Positions 9,639 to 17,219 of a stretch of DNA of 64,000 nt are shown piece by piece (position 1 is the stretch's first letter; each line of letters starts with the position of its first letter). Origin of the DNA: JAAYCU01 sp964401335. Its GTDB lineage: Bacteria > Planctomycetota > Phycisphaerae > UBA1845 > PWPN01. The stretch lies in contig CAYNYK010000010.1 in the NCBI GenBank assembly GCA_964401335.1, positions 1 to 64,000 on the forward strand, given 5' to 3'. Under the pieces are notes generated by a model. The model was not told the DNA's origin and ran no database searches. It was given only the letters and a program-made list of their open reading frames with translations. Both the position numbers and the translations under genes were made by a program.

Positions 9639-10208
9639 ATGGAAATCGTGACGGAACTCTTTTCACATCTCTGCGGCCAAGGCCGATGCTTCATTGTGGA
9701 CGGCCAGGCCTTGCCGATCTGTCAACGCTGTTTCGGTTTGTATGTGGGTGCCGCGCTGACCGGCGGGTGGCTGATAGCCACCGGACTTTGGAAACGCGGA
9801 CTACCTGGCCGCAAGATTATCATTCTGAATATCATCGTATTACTGACGGCCATGTTCGGGGGGATTCATTTGATTGACCTGGGCCCGCGTTGGCGGTTGC
9901 TCTGCGGCCTGTGGACCGGGCATGTGGCCATCCTATGGCTGACCGGCGGGGCGTCCCAACTCTATTTCAGCCTACACCGAACAAAATCCGGATGGTACCG
10001 AAAACACCAGATCCAGGCTTTCATCATCTTTGCCGGTCTGACCACCCTGGGCGTGATTTTTCCATGGCTGACCTGGCCCGGCGCGACGTTCTGGATCGTG
10101 ACGGTTGTTCTTGGTTTGTTGATGTTATGTTCCGCGTTTGCAACAGCGAGCTTAATCATTATTCGATGGTGTTTACGCCGGCTGTTGCGTATGTTCTATG
10201 CGAAATGA
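9639..10208 (+). CDS. DUF2085 family membrane protein
   Basis: A 189-residue integral membrane protein. The N-terminal motif SHLCGQGRCF...LPICQRCFGLYVG, with paired cysteines before the first helix, is the DUF2085 signature. Further hydrophobic helices follow (IIILNIIVLLTAMFGG, FIIFAGLTTLGVIFPW, TVVLGLLMLCSAFA). The function of the family is unknown; the cysteine pairs could bind metal or be redox-active (inference). The ATG at 9639 has GGGGA just upstream. A TTG start at 9615 in the same frame is less likely. Confidence 0.8.
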   Translation: MEIVTELFSHLCGQGRCFIVDGQALPICQRCFGLYVGAALTGGWLIATGLWKRGLPGRKIIILNIIVLLTAMFGGIHLIDLGPRWRLLCGLWTGHVAILWLTGGASQLYFSLHRTKSGWYRKHQIQAFIIFAGLTTLGVIFPWLTWPGATFWIVTVVLGLLMLCSAFATASLIIIRWCLRRLLRMFYAK

Positions 10209-10274
10209 GCAGCGATCTAAAAATACGCTTCGAGTGGTTGTGTTCCCGCCTCCGGTAGATTTTTTTCAAGGCAT

Positions 10275-10520
10275 TTAACGTGGTTTTACGGAACCATTAA
10301 TCGGTTCCGTACGCGTGACATGCATCAGGGAGCAGTTCACAAATCGATCAAAAACGGGTTCGCTGCTACCGGGCGCGGCAAGACCGATCAGCACGGTGGA
10401 GCGACCGACCATTGCCAGTTCGGGATGCCGGACCTCAAACACCGCCCCATCCGGCAGAAACAGTCGAAAAGGCTCGAAAGGTGTTTGTCGGAGAAGATCG
10501 ATAATATCTTGTGGTCGCAT
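10275..10520 (-). CDS. Small conserved planctomycete protein of unknown function
   Basis: An 81-residue protein beginning MRPQDIIDLLRQTPFEPFRL with a central block EVRHPELAMVGRS. I recognise this as a widespread small hypothetical family in planctomycetes, without a known function. The ATG at 10520 is preceded by AAGGGA; the 18-residue upstream extension has no ribosome binding site. An AT-rich stretch just upstream contains TATAAT on the minus strand and may hold its own promoter. It lies 57 nt past the end of gltX on the same strand. Confidence 0.72.
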   Translation of the reverse strand: MRPQDIIDLLRQTPFEPFRLFLPDGAVFEVRHPELAMVGRSTVLIGLAAPGSSEPVFDRFVNCSLMHVTRTEPINGSVKPR

Positions 10521-10577
10521 AAATAATCCCTTTTGATTAATTATATTATACCAAAGGGTTATGATACATTCCACTCT

Positions 10578-12056
10578 TTATTTCTCATTCACAGCCAGCG
10601 CCCGCCGGATGCGGTTGAGGGTTTTTTCCTTGCCGAGCATGACCAGCGTATCGTAGATGGCCGGGCTGATCGTCGTGCCGGCGACGGCCACGCGGATCGG
10701 CTGGGCCACCTTGTTCATGCCCGCGTTTTGGGATTGACATACGCTGGTAATCAGGGCTTCCAGAGTTTCGTGCGTCCAGGGAGCGGTCGCTTCGAGTTGT
10801 GGCAGGAGCGTCCGCAGCATGGCATAACCCTCGCCGTCGTTCTTGGCCAGGACTTTTTTCACCGCCTGCGGATCGTATGCAATGGCCTCGTCGGGCACAT
10901 AGAGAAAACCGCTTTTCTTCTCGATGTCAGGGAATATGCGAAATCCCTTGTTGACTTGCAGCAGCTTGCGTCTGCCCGGCTCATCGAGGTTCGCTTTGGC
11001 CAGCGGCGAGTCGGGATTGATCGATAACCAGTCGTCGAATGCTTCCAGCAGTCGGTCCTCGCTGAGTGTGGTGCAATAATCGGTATTGAAGGCCAACAAC
11101 TTATCACGGTCAAACTTGGCGTTCGCCCGGTTGATCCGGGCCGTATCGAAGACCTCGACGATTTCCGACAAGGTGAATTTTTCACGCTGTTCGCCCGGCG
11201 ACCAGCCGAGCAGAGCGATGAAGTTGACCAGCGCCTCGGGCAGGTAACCTGCCTGGCGAAAGGCGAACACCTCAACCGCTCCATCGCGTTTGCTGAGTTT
11301 GCGGCCTTGCATGTCCATGATTAAAGGCAGATGGGCGTAGCGCGGCGTCGGATACCCCAGGGCCCGTTGCAGGGCGATATGCCGCGGGGTCTGGGCAAGA
11401 AACTCCTGGCCGCGGACGACGAAATTGATTTTCATCTCGCCGTCGTCGGTCACGTTGGCCAGGTGGTAGGTGGGCATTCCGTCCGCCTTCATGATGATAA
11501 AATCATCCAATTCGTCGGCCTTGATGGTTACATCGCCCATCACCTCGTCATGCACGGTGATATCCTCGCCGGGCATCTGAAAGCGAACGACCACGGGTTT
11601 GCCCGCCGCCCGGGCTTGTTGCACCTCGTGCTCGTCGGGAAAACGCTCCGGCCGCGGGTAACGGAAATTACGTTTCTCGGCCAGCGCCTTTTCACGCATG
11701 GCTTCCAGCTCGGCGGACGTATCGAACGCATAATAGGCCTGACCGGCATCGAGCAGCTTTTTCACCACCGCGCGATAGATTTCCATGCGCTGCGATTGCA
11801 GATAAGGTGCGTGCGGCCCGCCGACTTCGATGCCTTCGTCCCAATTCAGGCCCAGCCAGCGCAAGTCTTCGACGATTTTGGGGATCGCGCCCTCGACGTT
11901 GCGGTCCGTGTCCGTGTCCTCAATGCGGACAATGAACTGCCCGCCCGTTTTCCGGGCCAGCAACCAATTGAACAAGGCGGTGCGGGCCCCGCCGACATGC
12001 AGATACCCCGTGGGCGACGGGGCGAACCGAACGCGTAACGTTTGGGTTTCGTTCAT
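10578..12056 (-). CDS. gltX: Glutamyl-tRNA synthetase
   Basis: A 492-residue class I aminoacyl-tRNA synthetase that charges tRNA(Glu), and possibly tRNA(Gln) if an amidotransferase is present. The N-terminus RFAPSPTGYLHVGGARTAL carries the HIGH-type motif, here HVGG, and the KMSKS-type loop is KLSKR in GRKLSKRDGAVEV. Length and motif spacing match bacterial GluRS. It overlaps the end of pssA by 4 nt (ATGA at 12053-12056), so psd, pssA and gltX are very likely one transcript. Confidence 0.97.
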   Translation of the reverse strand: MNETQTLRVRFAPSPTGYLHVGGARTALFNWLLARKTGGQFIVRIEDTDTDRNVEGAIPKIVEDLRWLGLNWDEGIEVGGPHAPYLQSQRMEIYRAVVKKLLDAGQAYYAFDTSAELEAMREKALAEKRNFRYPRPERFPDEHEVQQARAAGKPVVVRFQMPGEDITVHDEVMGDVTIKADELDDFIIMKADGMPTYHLANVTDDGEMKINFVVRGQEFLAQTPRHIALQRALGYPTPRYAHLPLIMDMQGRKLSKRDGAVEVFAFRQAGYLPEALVNFIALLGWSPGEQREKFTLSEIVEVFDTARINRANAKFDRDKLLAFNTDYCTTLSEDRLLEAFDDWLSINPDSPLAKANLDEPGRRKLLQVNKGFRIFPDIEKKSGFLYVPDEAIAYDPQAVKKVLAKNDGEGYAMLRTLLPQLEATAPWTHETLEALITSVCQSQNAGMNKVAQPIRVAVAGTTISPAIYDTLVMLGKEKTLNRIRRALAVNEK

Positions 12057-13033
12057 GTAGCTTGTCTCTTGGGTAAAGCCTCGGGGGGCTGCTCCAGATG
12101 AGTTTCTCCACCTTCGGCTTGTGCCGGTGGTTCCTTGGTTTTATGTAGAATATAGGCGATGGGTCCACTGAGTACAAAGGTCCAGGCGATAATGAAAGTA
12201 ATCAGCTCCGTGAACATCAGCAGCAGGACGAAAACCAGCAGGATGGCCACCACGTGCCAGAAGGGACGCCGGCGCAGCAGTAGATGGGCGGCATGAATGT
12301 AACGGACGCGACTGACCATCAGCAGTCCCAAGGCCAGAGTCAGCAGCGGCAACAAGGTGGTCAGCGCGTCGGCCGTTCGTTTCCAGGTGCCGACGGATTC
12401 GATGTGTTCGTGCAGAAAGACGGTGGTAATCAGGGCGGCGGCCGCACCGGGTGAGGGAAGGCCGCGAAAACCCTCATGCGACGCCTCGTCCAGCGTGGTT
12501 TCCACGTTGAAGCGAGCTAGGCGAAGGGCGGCACAGCAAACATAAACAAAGGCCAGGAATACCGCGGCTTTTCCGAAAGCGTTGAACCCGAAGGGAACCG
12601 CCTGCCATTGGAACAGCTCCCGATGAATCAGGGTAATCGCGAGGACGGCCGGGGCCACGCCAAAACTTACAATGTCGGCCAGCGAGTCGAGTTGTACGCC
12701 GAAACTCGACGCTTGCCCCGTCTTCCGGGCAACCCGTCCGTCAAGAGTATCCATGATCATTCCGCCGAAAATCATCCAGACGGCGATGGATAAGAACGTT
12801 GGGGCGAGAGCGGGGGGGAAAATGCGCGGTAGAGTAAACACGTCGGCGTAGCTTTTACCGGCCTCGAGGTGTTGCATTTCGCGGCCGCAATAATAGATGG
12901 CCGCCACCCCGAAGATCAGATTGCCCAGCGTCAGCAGGGTGGGCAGCATCGAGATGGTCCGCAACGGTCGGCGGGGTTTCAAGCGTTTCCCCCGTTCAGG
13001 AGTGGTTGTTGCATGGCGGACGGCTTTTAGCAT
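12053..13033 (-). CDS. pssA: CDP-diacylglycerol-serine O-phosphatidyltransferase
   Basis: A 326-residue membrane enzyme that makes phosphatidylserine from CDP-diacylglycerol and serine. The CDP-alcohol phosphotransferase signature D-G-x2-A-R-x8-G-x3-D-x3-D is present at residues 98-120 (DGRVARKTGQASSFGVQLD). Several hydrophobic segments flank it. The C-terminal tail is basic and acidic and extends past the usual catalytic core. The stop codon of psd lies 1 nt before its ATG, and its own stop overlaps gltX. Together with psd it provides the two steps to phosphatidylethanolamine. Confidence 0.95.
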   Translation of the reverse strand: MLKAVRHATTTPERGKRLKPRRPLRTISMLPTLLTLGNLIFGVAAIYYCGREMQHLEAGKSYADVFTLPRIFPPALAPTFLSIAVWMIFGGMIMDTLDGRVARKTGQASSFGVQLDSLADIVSFGVAPAVLAITLIHRELFQWQAVPFGFNAFGKAAVFLAFVYVCCAALRLARFNVETTLDEASHEGFRGLPSPGAAAALITTVFLHEHIESVGTWKRTADALTTLLPLLTLALGLLMVSRVRYIHAAHLLLRRRPFWHVVAILLVFVLLLMFTELITFIIAWTFVLSGPIAYILHKTKEPPAQAEGGETHLEQPPEALPKRQAT

Positions 13034-13034
13034 G

Positions 13035-13760
13035 TTACGTCACCTCCGCGATTTGCCGAGTGGCCGTGGCCGATCTGTTCGCCGATTGTTGCCGGGCCAC
13101 AATGGTCAAGGCACCGCGAACCTGTTTACCCATTGGAGCGACGATCTGAAATTGATGATGACCGGGAATGATCAACTCCGTACGCGAGCCGAACTTGATC
13201 AACCCGATCCGCTGGCCGATCTCCACGCGATCGCCGACCTTGAGTGTACAGATAACCCGCCGGGCGATCAGTCCGGCAATCTGACGAACGACCACCGGGC
13301 CGCCCATGGGCTCATCCGGCTCGATGATGATCGTGTTGGCTTCATTCTTAGCCCCTGATTGCGGGTGGCGTGCATCGAGAAACATGCCCGGTTCATAACG
13401 GATGGCCCGCACCACGCCCGTGCATGGGCTGCGGTTTACATGTACGTTAAAAACGCTCAAGAAGATGCCGAGGCGCGTGGCCGGTCCGCCGATATCGGGA
13501 TGATCGTCGAGTTGAGTGGTTTCCACAAGCTTTCCGTCGGCCGGGGCCACGAGAATGCCGGTTTCGACGGGTATTTTTCGCTCCGGGTCGCGAAAAAATG
13601 CGACCCCGGCTGCCCCAAGCAGGATTCCCAGTACGCCGATGGGCCAACACCATAAAACGCCCGCGGATGCAAAACCAAAGCCGACGGCCGCCAAACCGCC
13701 GAAAAACAGGCTGATCAAAACTATTTCCCGGCCACCGGCCGGGTGCAAAGGAACGCGCAT
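13035..13760 (-). CDS. psd: Phosphatidylserine decarboxylase proenzyme
   Basis: A 241-residue proenzyme that decarboxylates phosphatidylserine to phosphatidylethanolamine. It is the short form found in many non-enteric bacteria. Conserved blocks include FRDPER, PADGKL, FLSVFNVHVNRSP and the self-cleavage site in LIKFGSRTEL, where Ser of the Gly-Ser pair (about residue 192) would become the pyruvoyl group. The membrane anchor is near the N-terminus (LISLFFGGLAAVGFG). I chose the ATG at 13760 because GGGAG precedes it at good spacing; an ATG at 13775 is the alternative. Confidence 0.95.
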   Translation of the reverse strand: MRVPLHPAGGREIVLISLFFGGLAAVGFGFASAGVLWCWPIGVLGILLGAAGVAFFRDPERKIPVETGILVAPADGKLVETTQLDDHPDIGGPATRLGIFLSVFNVHVNRSPCTGVVRAIRYEPGMFLDARHPQSGAKNEANTIIIEPDEPMGGPVVVRQIAGLIARRVICTLKVGDRVEIGQRIGLIKFGSRTELIIPGHHQFQIVAPMGKQVRGALTIVARQQSANRSATATRQIAEVT

Positions 13761-13935
13761 GCCGGATTCTCCCATGCTCTTCTATGGCATCATCCTAACG
13801 CGATCGGTCTCAAAAAAAAAGTCGGCGGTTGCTCTGCTGTAAAGTCGGATGCATCCAAGGAAAAGTGGCGTGGGGAACTCCGACTGACTTGGGAATATTC
13901 CTGTTTTACTCCGCGGCCTTATAAGCACGGGCAAA

Positions 13936-13963
13936 CCCTTGTCCCGCCGCGGCGGGACAAGGG
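13936..13963. repeat. Perfect 28-bp palindrome
   Basis: A fully self-complementary segment with half-site CCCTTGTCCCGCCG. Flanking GGGCA and TGCCC extend the symmetry. An imperfect relative lies at 30473-30500 in another gene-free stretch, so this is probably a dispersed palindromic element. It lies upstream of psd on the minus strand. Confidence 0.75.
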
Positions 13964-14073
13964 CCTGCCCATGCCACCCTGTAGCCAGTCTCTGCCATCC
14001 GGCCGTGAAGGATATAGGGGTAGGTCGGGAAGGCCCATATCTTTCGGCGAATGTTCCAAATCAATACACAAAA

Positions 14074-14118
14074 CCGATCACTTCGTGACCACCGTCCCTC
14101 TCGTCACGAAGTGATCGG
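14074..14118. repeat. 16-bp perfect inverted repeat
   Basis: CCGATCACTTCGTGAC at 14074-14089 is exactly inverted at 14103-14118 around a 13-nt loop. It lies about 150 nt past the stop of the PEP-CTERM gene at 14265. No T-run follows, so if it ends that transcript it does not do so as a classical terminator. The rest of 13761-14264 holds no credible gene. Confidence 0.75.
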
Positions 14119-14264
14119 CATCCGCGTTTTCGACGGCGTTGGCCTTGTTCCTGGGTAACCGCCTGCTGAATCCACGATTTGACAGGTCCGAGGTTGGACG
14201 GCGTGCAAATCGATGGAACACTCCCCAAGCCCAACCCTATGGATCAAGGCTTTTCGACGGTTAT

Positions 14265-15050
14265 CTATCGGCCGCCTTGCTTCTTGTTCCTGTGTATCTT
14301 TCCAGGAGCAAGTAAACACAACGAACTAAACGCCAGGAAAATCATCGTCATCGGCTCGGGGACGATAGTTCCATCGACCCGTACATTGTCGAACCGGTTG
14401 TAACCGGTGTCTCCGCTGGCGCCGGACAAAGTGACCCTGATCAGGTTCTTTTCCGAGCCGCTGGTCTTCGCGAATACATCGCCAAGCGAAATGGAAACCG
14501 TATTCCAACTGTCGCTCGACGAGGCCGATCCGGTCCCGGCATTCGTCCAGGTTGCGCCGTTATCAGTAGACCAGGCAATCGTTTGGGTCGTAAAATAATT
14601 GGATGTACCGCGTCGGGTCGCATAGCTCAGAACGCAACCGGTGATGGCGTCGTCCAGTTCGATGATAAAGGACCGGTTATTGTTATTGCTGCCCACGATC
14701 TGCAGGGAATGCCCGGCTGCCGGGTTAGGTACTACGGACGGCCAGTTGGACGTTTCGCCCTGGCCGTACGCCCCAAAATTCTGATTCGAGTCGCCACCAT
14801 TTGTACCGTAAAGATTGCCCTTGCTGGGGTCCGATGCGTCATTCCAGGCGGAAAGCTTGGCAACCGTCGCTGCCCCCGCGTCTTTGCTATAACCCGATTT
14901 GGCCTCGCTGGTCCCCAAGCCGTTGATCTGTTCGAGAACACCGGCTTCGGTGACGCTGTTGAAATGCCAGAAGGCGATCAACTCATAGGCATTGGCGGTA
15001 CTCGTCGCCAAGGCCAAACTGACTGTGATGAGAATAATGGTACGTTTCAT
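14265..15050 (-). CDS. PEP-CTERM protein, downstream member of a tandem pair
   Basis: A 261-residue exported protein with a signal peptide (MKRTIILITVSLALATSTANA). The body is low in distinctive motifs, with a beta-rich carbohydrate-binding look (IAFWHFNSVTEAG, SFIIELDDAITGCVLSYATRR, WSTDNGATWT). The C-terminal tail VPEPMTMIFLAFSSLCLLAPG followed by basic residues is a PEP-CTERM signal. It is clearly homologous along its whole length to the gene at 15478-16260. The ATG has AGGAG upstream, and a structured leader precedes it. Function unknown; export and surface sorting are inferred from the tail. Confidence 0.88.
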   Translation of the reverse strand: MKRTIILITVSLALATSTANAYELIAFWHFNSVTEAGVLEQINGLGTSEAKSGYSKDAGAATVAKLSAWNDASDPSKGNLYGTNGGDSNQNFGAYGQGETSNWPSVVPNPAAGHSLQIVGSNNNNRSFIIELDDAITGCVLSYATRRGTSNYFTTQTIAWSTDNGATWTNAGTGSASSSDSWNTVSISLGDVFAKTSGSEKNLIRVTLSGASGDTGYNRFDNVRVDGTIVPEPMTMIFLAFSSLCLLAPGKIHRNKKQGGR

Positions 15051-15210
15051 TTCAGTTTCTCCTGTTTATGCGGATCCCTCTGGATCCTTGCCTATTCCTG
15101 TTTTAGAGATGGGCCCATCGGCCCAGTTCGCGGAACAGACTCTACCCCGAGCTTCCTTCGCCCAGGGTGGTGATTGGTATCCGTTGGCCTGTCTGGCCGC
15201 TCCTTCCGTC
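15051..15210 (-). promoter_or_regulatory. Candidate structured 5' leader RNA, copy 1
   Basis: Read on the minus strand, four small hairpins line up before the start codon: GGCC-N5-GGCC (15186-15198), a 7-bp stem with loop GAAGGAA (15146-15166), GGGCC/GGCCC (15111-15124) and GGATCC-AGAG-GGATCC (15072-15087). The same four occur at nearly the same distances before the paralogous gene (16282-16411) with different bases in the stems. This supports a real RNA structure, though no known riboswitch class is recognised. Confidence 0.55.
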
Positions 15211-15368
15211 GACAAACCACCTGTATTTTGTTGTGACTTGCTGTCCCGTGATGGGTGGCGAGGCCGGATGAACCCTTCGTTACGGGACAGACTCATAAGC
15301 CGAATGTGGCTTACATAATCGCGTTACCGCGCCGTATTCGATTTTCAAAACGTTGTGCAGGCCGGTTT

Positions 15369-15404
15369 CCCAGGCGGAGACCACTTGGCAGGCCCCCGCC
15401 TGGG
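15369..15404 (-). other. Hairpin 3' of the upstream PEP-CTERM gene
   Basis: CCCAGGCGG and CCGCCTGGG pair across an 18-nt loop, 74 nt past the stop of the gene at 15478. A near-identical hairpin lies 72 nt past the stop of the receiver-like gene (16695-16740). The placement suggests 3'-end formation or a processing site between duplicated units. The rest of 15211-15477 shows no gene. Confidence 0.5.
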
Positions 15405-15477
15405 CCTCTTGGCCGTTTACCGTCCGTCGTACGAGGGGTATTCCGAGAATCCTCGGGCCCAACGCACGGATGCTGCG

Positions 15478-16260
15478 TTACCGAACCCGGTCACGACGGG
15501 CCTTCCCGGTGATGAGTAAACCCACTGAACCCAAGGCCAGAAAAGCCATGGTCATCGGCTCGGGGACGATGTCTCCATTGATCTGGATATTGTCGAAGTA
15601 GGAGGAGCCGTTGTTTGGGTATGCTGCACCTTGGGGAACCTCTGTGACGGTGATCCTGATCAGGTTTTTCTCAGATCCCCAGGTGTTCTTGAATACATCG
15701 CCGAAATTTACGGTTACTAATCCCCAACTGGGCCCGGTTGTCCCGCTCTGCGGGGTTATGTTTCCCCAACTCGTCCAGCTGCTGCCACCATCGATGGAGT
15801 AGGCTATGTTCTGTTGGGCATGACCGCTCGCACTCCGCGAGGACGCATAGGTCAAAACGCAACTTTCGATAGCGTCATCCAGTTCGATAATAAAGTAGTT
15901 ATTATTGTTGTCGTCACCTGCGATTTGCAGAGCATAGCCCGCATTGGCGCCGGCGGTTGCGTTAACTGTCGTGCCTGTGGTGGCACCAAAATTATCAGTT
16001 GATCCACCGCCATTCGATCCATACAGTGTTCCAACGGTGGTATCACCATCGTTCCATGCCGAAATTCCGGCATAAGTACCGGAGCCGGTGTCCTTGGCGT
16101 ACTCAAGCATATTGGTGGTGGTACCAAAGCCGTTAATCCGGCTAAGTGTACCCACACCCGTAGTAACATCGTTGAAATGCCAGTAAGCAATTAACTCGGC
16201 ATTGGCGATACTTGTCGCCAGGGCCAAACCAACCACGGTGAGAATAACGATGCGTTTCAT
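15478..16260 (-). CDS. PEP-CTERM protein, upstream member of a tandem pair
   Basis: A 260-residue exported protein, paralogous to the next gene. The signal peptide is MKRIVILTVVGLALATSIANA. Shared blocks are IAYWHFNDVTTGVG, FIIELDDAIESCVLTYASSR, SIDGGSSWT and FKNTWGSEKNLIRITV. The tail is VPEPMTMAFLALGSVGLLITG followed by basic residues, a PEP-CTERM signal. Duplication of gene plus leader is recent enough for DNA similarity to remain visible outside the coding part. Function unknown; the beta-rich body suggests a surface or matrix protein. Confidence 0.88.
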   Translation of the reverse strand: MKRIVILTVVGLALATSIANAELIAYWHFNDVTTGVGTLSRINGFGTTTNMLEYAKDTGSGTYAGISAWNDGDTTVGTLYGSNGGGSTDNFGATTGTTVNATAGANAGYALQIAGDDNNNNYFIIELDDAIESCVLTYASSRSASGHAQQNIAYSIDGGSSWTSWGNITPQSGTTGPSWGLVTVNFGDVFKNTWGSEKNLIRITVTEVPQGAAYPNNGSSYFDNIQINGDIVPEPMTMAFLALGSVGLLITGKARRDRVR

Positions 16261-16420
16261 TTGAATTACTCCTGTTTATGTGGACCCTCTATGTCCTTGA
16301 AATTATTCCTTCCTCGGGACTGAACGGGACCATCCCGTCCGCCGAAAAGGAATGCTTCCGGGCCTCCCTCGCCCGGAGTTACTAAATTTCGGGTGCATGG
16401 CCTGCTTGGCCGCTGATCGT
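16261..16420 (-). promoter_or_regulatory. Candidate structured 5' leader RNA, copy 2
   Basis: The equivalent of the leader at 15051-15210. Hairpins on the minus strand are GGCC-N5-GGCC (16399-16411), TCCGGGC/GCCCGGA with loop GAGGGAG (16357-16377), ACGGGA/TCCCGT (16324-16338) and GGAC/GTCC around an AGAGG-containing loop (16282-16296). Distances to the start codon match copy 1 within a few nucleotides. Confidence 0.55.
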
Positions 16421-16694
16421 GTGGATGAGCCGCCTCCTTTCTTTGTTGCGCCTGCGTTGTCGCCGAAGCCGTTTAAGGAAACGCGTTTCGTGACGACCGC
16501 ATGGGCCTCATTCTTTCATGTCTGTTTTTCACCTGGCACCACTATCCTCGCGGAAGGGTACCCATGGTGGTGTTTCATGTTTGATGCTTTTCCGATATGA
16601 CCGATTTCCGCATCGGCCTCCATCTGACGTATATCCTTGAACACGATGACGCTGTTGCACCGTGTCGAATTCTCAACCCCTTTGGACCAGTCGT

Positions 16695-16740
16695 CCCAGG
16701 CGGAGACCACCTAAGAGGCCTCCGCCTGGGCGAATGGCCG
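16695..16740 (-). other. 11-bp hairpin 3' of the receiver-like gene
   Basis: CCCAGGCGGAG at 16695-16705 is exactly inverted at 16730-16740. It lies 72 nt past the stop at 16812 and corresponds to the hairpin at 15369-15404. No T-run follows on either strand. The remaining gene-free bases from 16421 to 16811 hold no credible frame; a 64-codon minus-strand frame at 16516-16710 overlaps the hairpin and has no supporting features. Confidence 0.5.
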
Positions 16741-16811
16741 TTCTCACCTGCCGTATATCCATGGCAGATGTCTGGAAAAGGAAGCGCATGTGGGGGAAGA
16801 GAAGGAGAATT

Positions 16812-17219
16812 TCATTTTATGACTCCGATCCTTGTTTCGATGGCCGCCTCATCGGGCATCGGCAATTTCATCGAAACCGCCAGCATTTCCGTACTCACCG
16901 GTCGGCCCAGGTAAGCCTGGGCTCCCGCCACGCGGCAGCGGGCCTCCATATCCATGTCTCCCGCGGGCCCGATAGCGATAATGCATTGAACGGCCGGCAA
17001 ACTTGCCAGCCGGGAGATAAGGATTTCCCGTCCCGAGGTCAGTTCGGCGGCCACGATTGCTCGCTGAAATATCCGCGTCTGCAACAGGTGGAACACCTCT
17101 TCGTACGTCGTGGCCAGGCAAACGCGAAAACCAAAGGGTTTCAGGCACCGGAGCAAGTGTTGCCCGTTCTCGGTCGTGGCTTCCGCCGCCAGAATGTTCC
17201 GATGACTTCGGTCACGCAT
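16812..17219 (-). CDS. Degenerate receiver-like (pseudo-receiver) protein
   Basis: A 135-residue protein with the alternating strand and helix order of a response-regulator receiver domain (NILAAEATTENGQHLL, RAIVAAELTSGREIL, CIIAIGPAGD, AQAYLGRPVSTEMLA). The residues needed for phosphorylation are missing: the first acidic pair is AAEA, the phospho-acceptor strand reads IVAAEL with no Asp, and the conserved Lys before Pro is Arg. It is therefore probably a non-phosphorylated protein-interaction domain. The start is uncertain: I chose the ATG at 17219, but the frame is open to 17747. It is preceded at a distance by a sigma54-type promoter and by a receiver-less sigma54 activator gene. Confidence 0.6.
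   Translation of the reverse strand: MRDRSHRNILAAEATTENGQHLLRCLKPFGFRVCLATTYEEVFHLLQTRIFQRAIVAAELTSGREILISRLASLPAVQCIIAIGPAGDMDMEARCRVAGAQAYLGRPVSTEMLAVSMKLPMPDEAAIETRIGVIK

Noticed and set aside
10521..10577. Terminator after gltX
   Set aside because: The AT-rich sequence with CCCTTT/AAAGGG symmetry has no stable GC stem plus T-run; it looks more like a promoter for the small downstream gene.
16516..16710. 64-codon minus-strand frame with ATG before the PEP-CTERM leader
   Set aside because: It overlaps the inverted repeat, has no ribosome binding site and its counterpart in the duplicated copy is not open, so it is not conserved.
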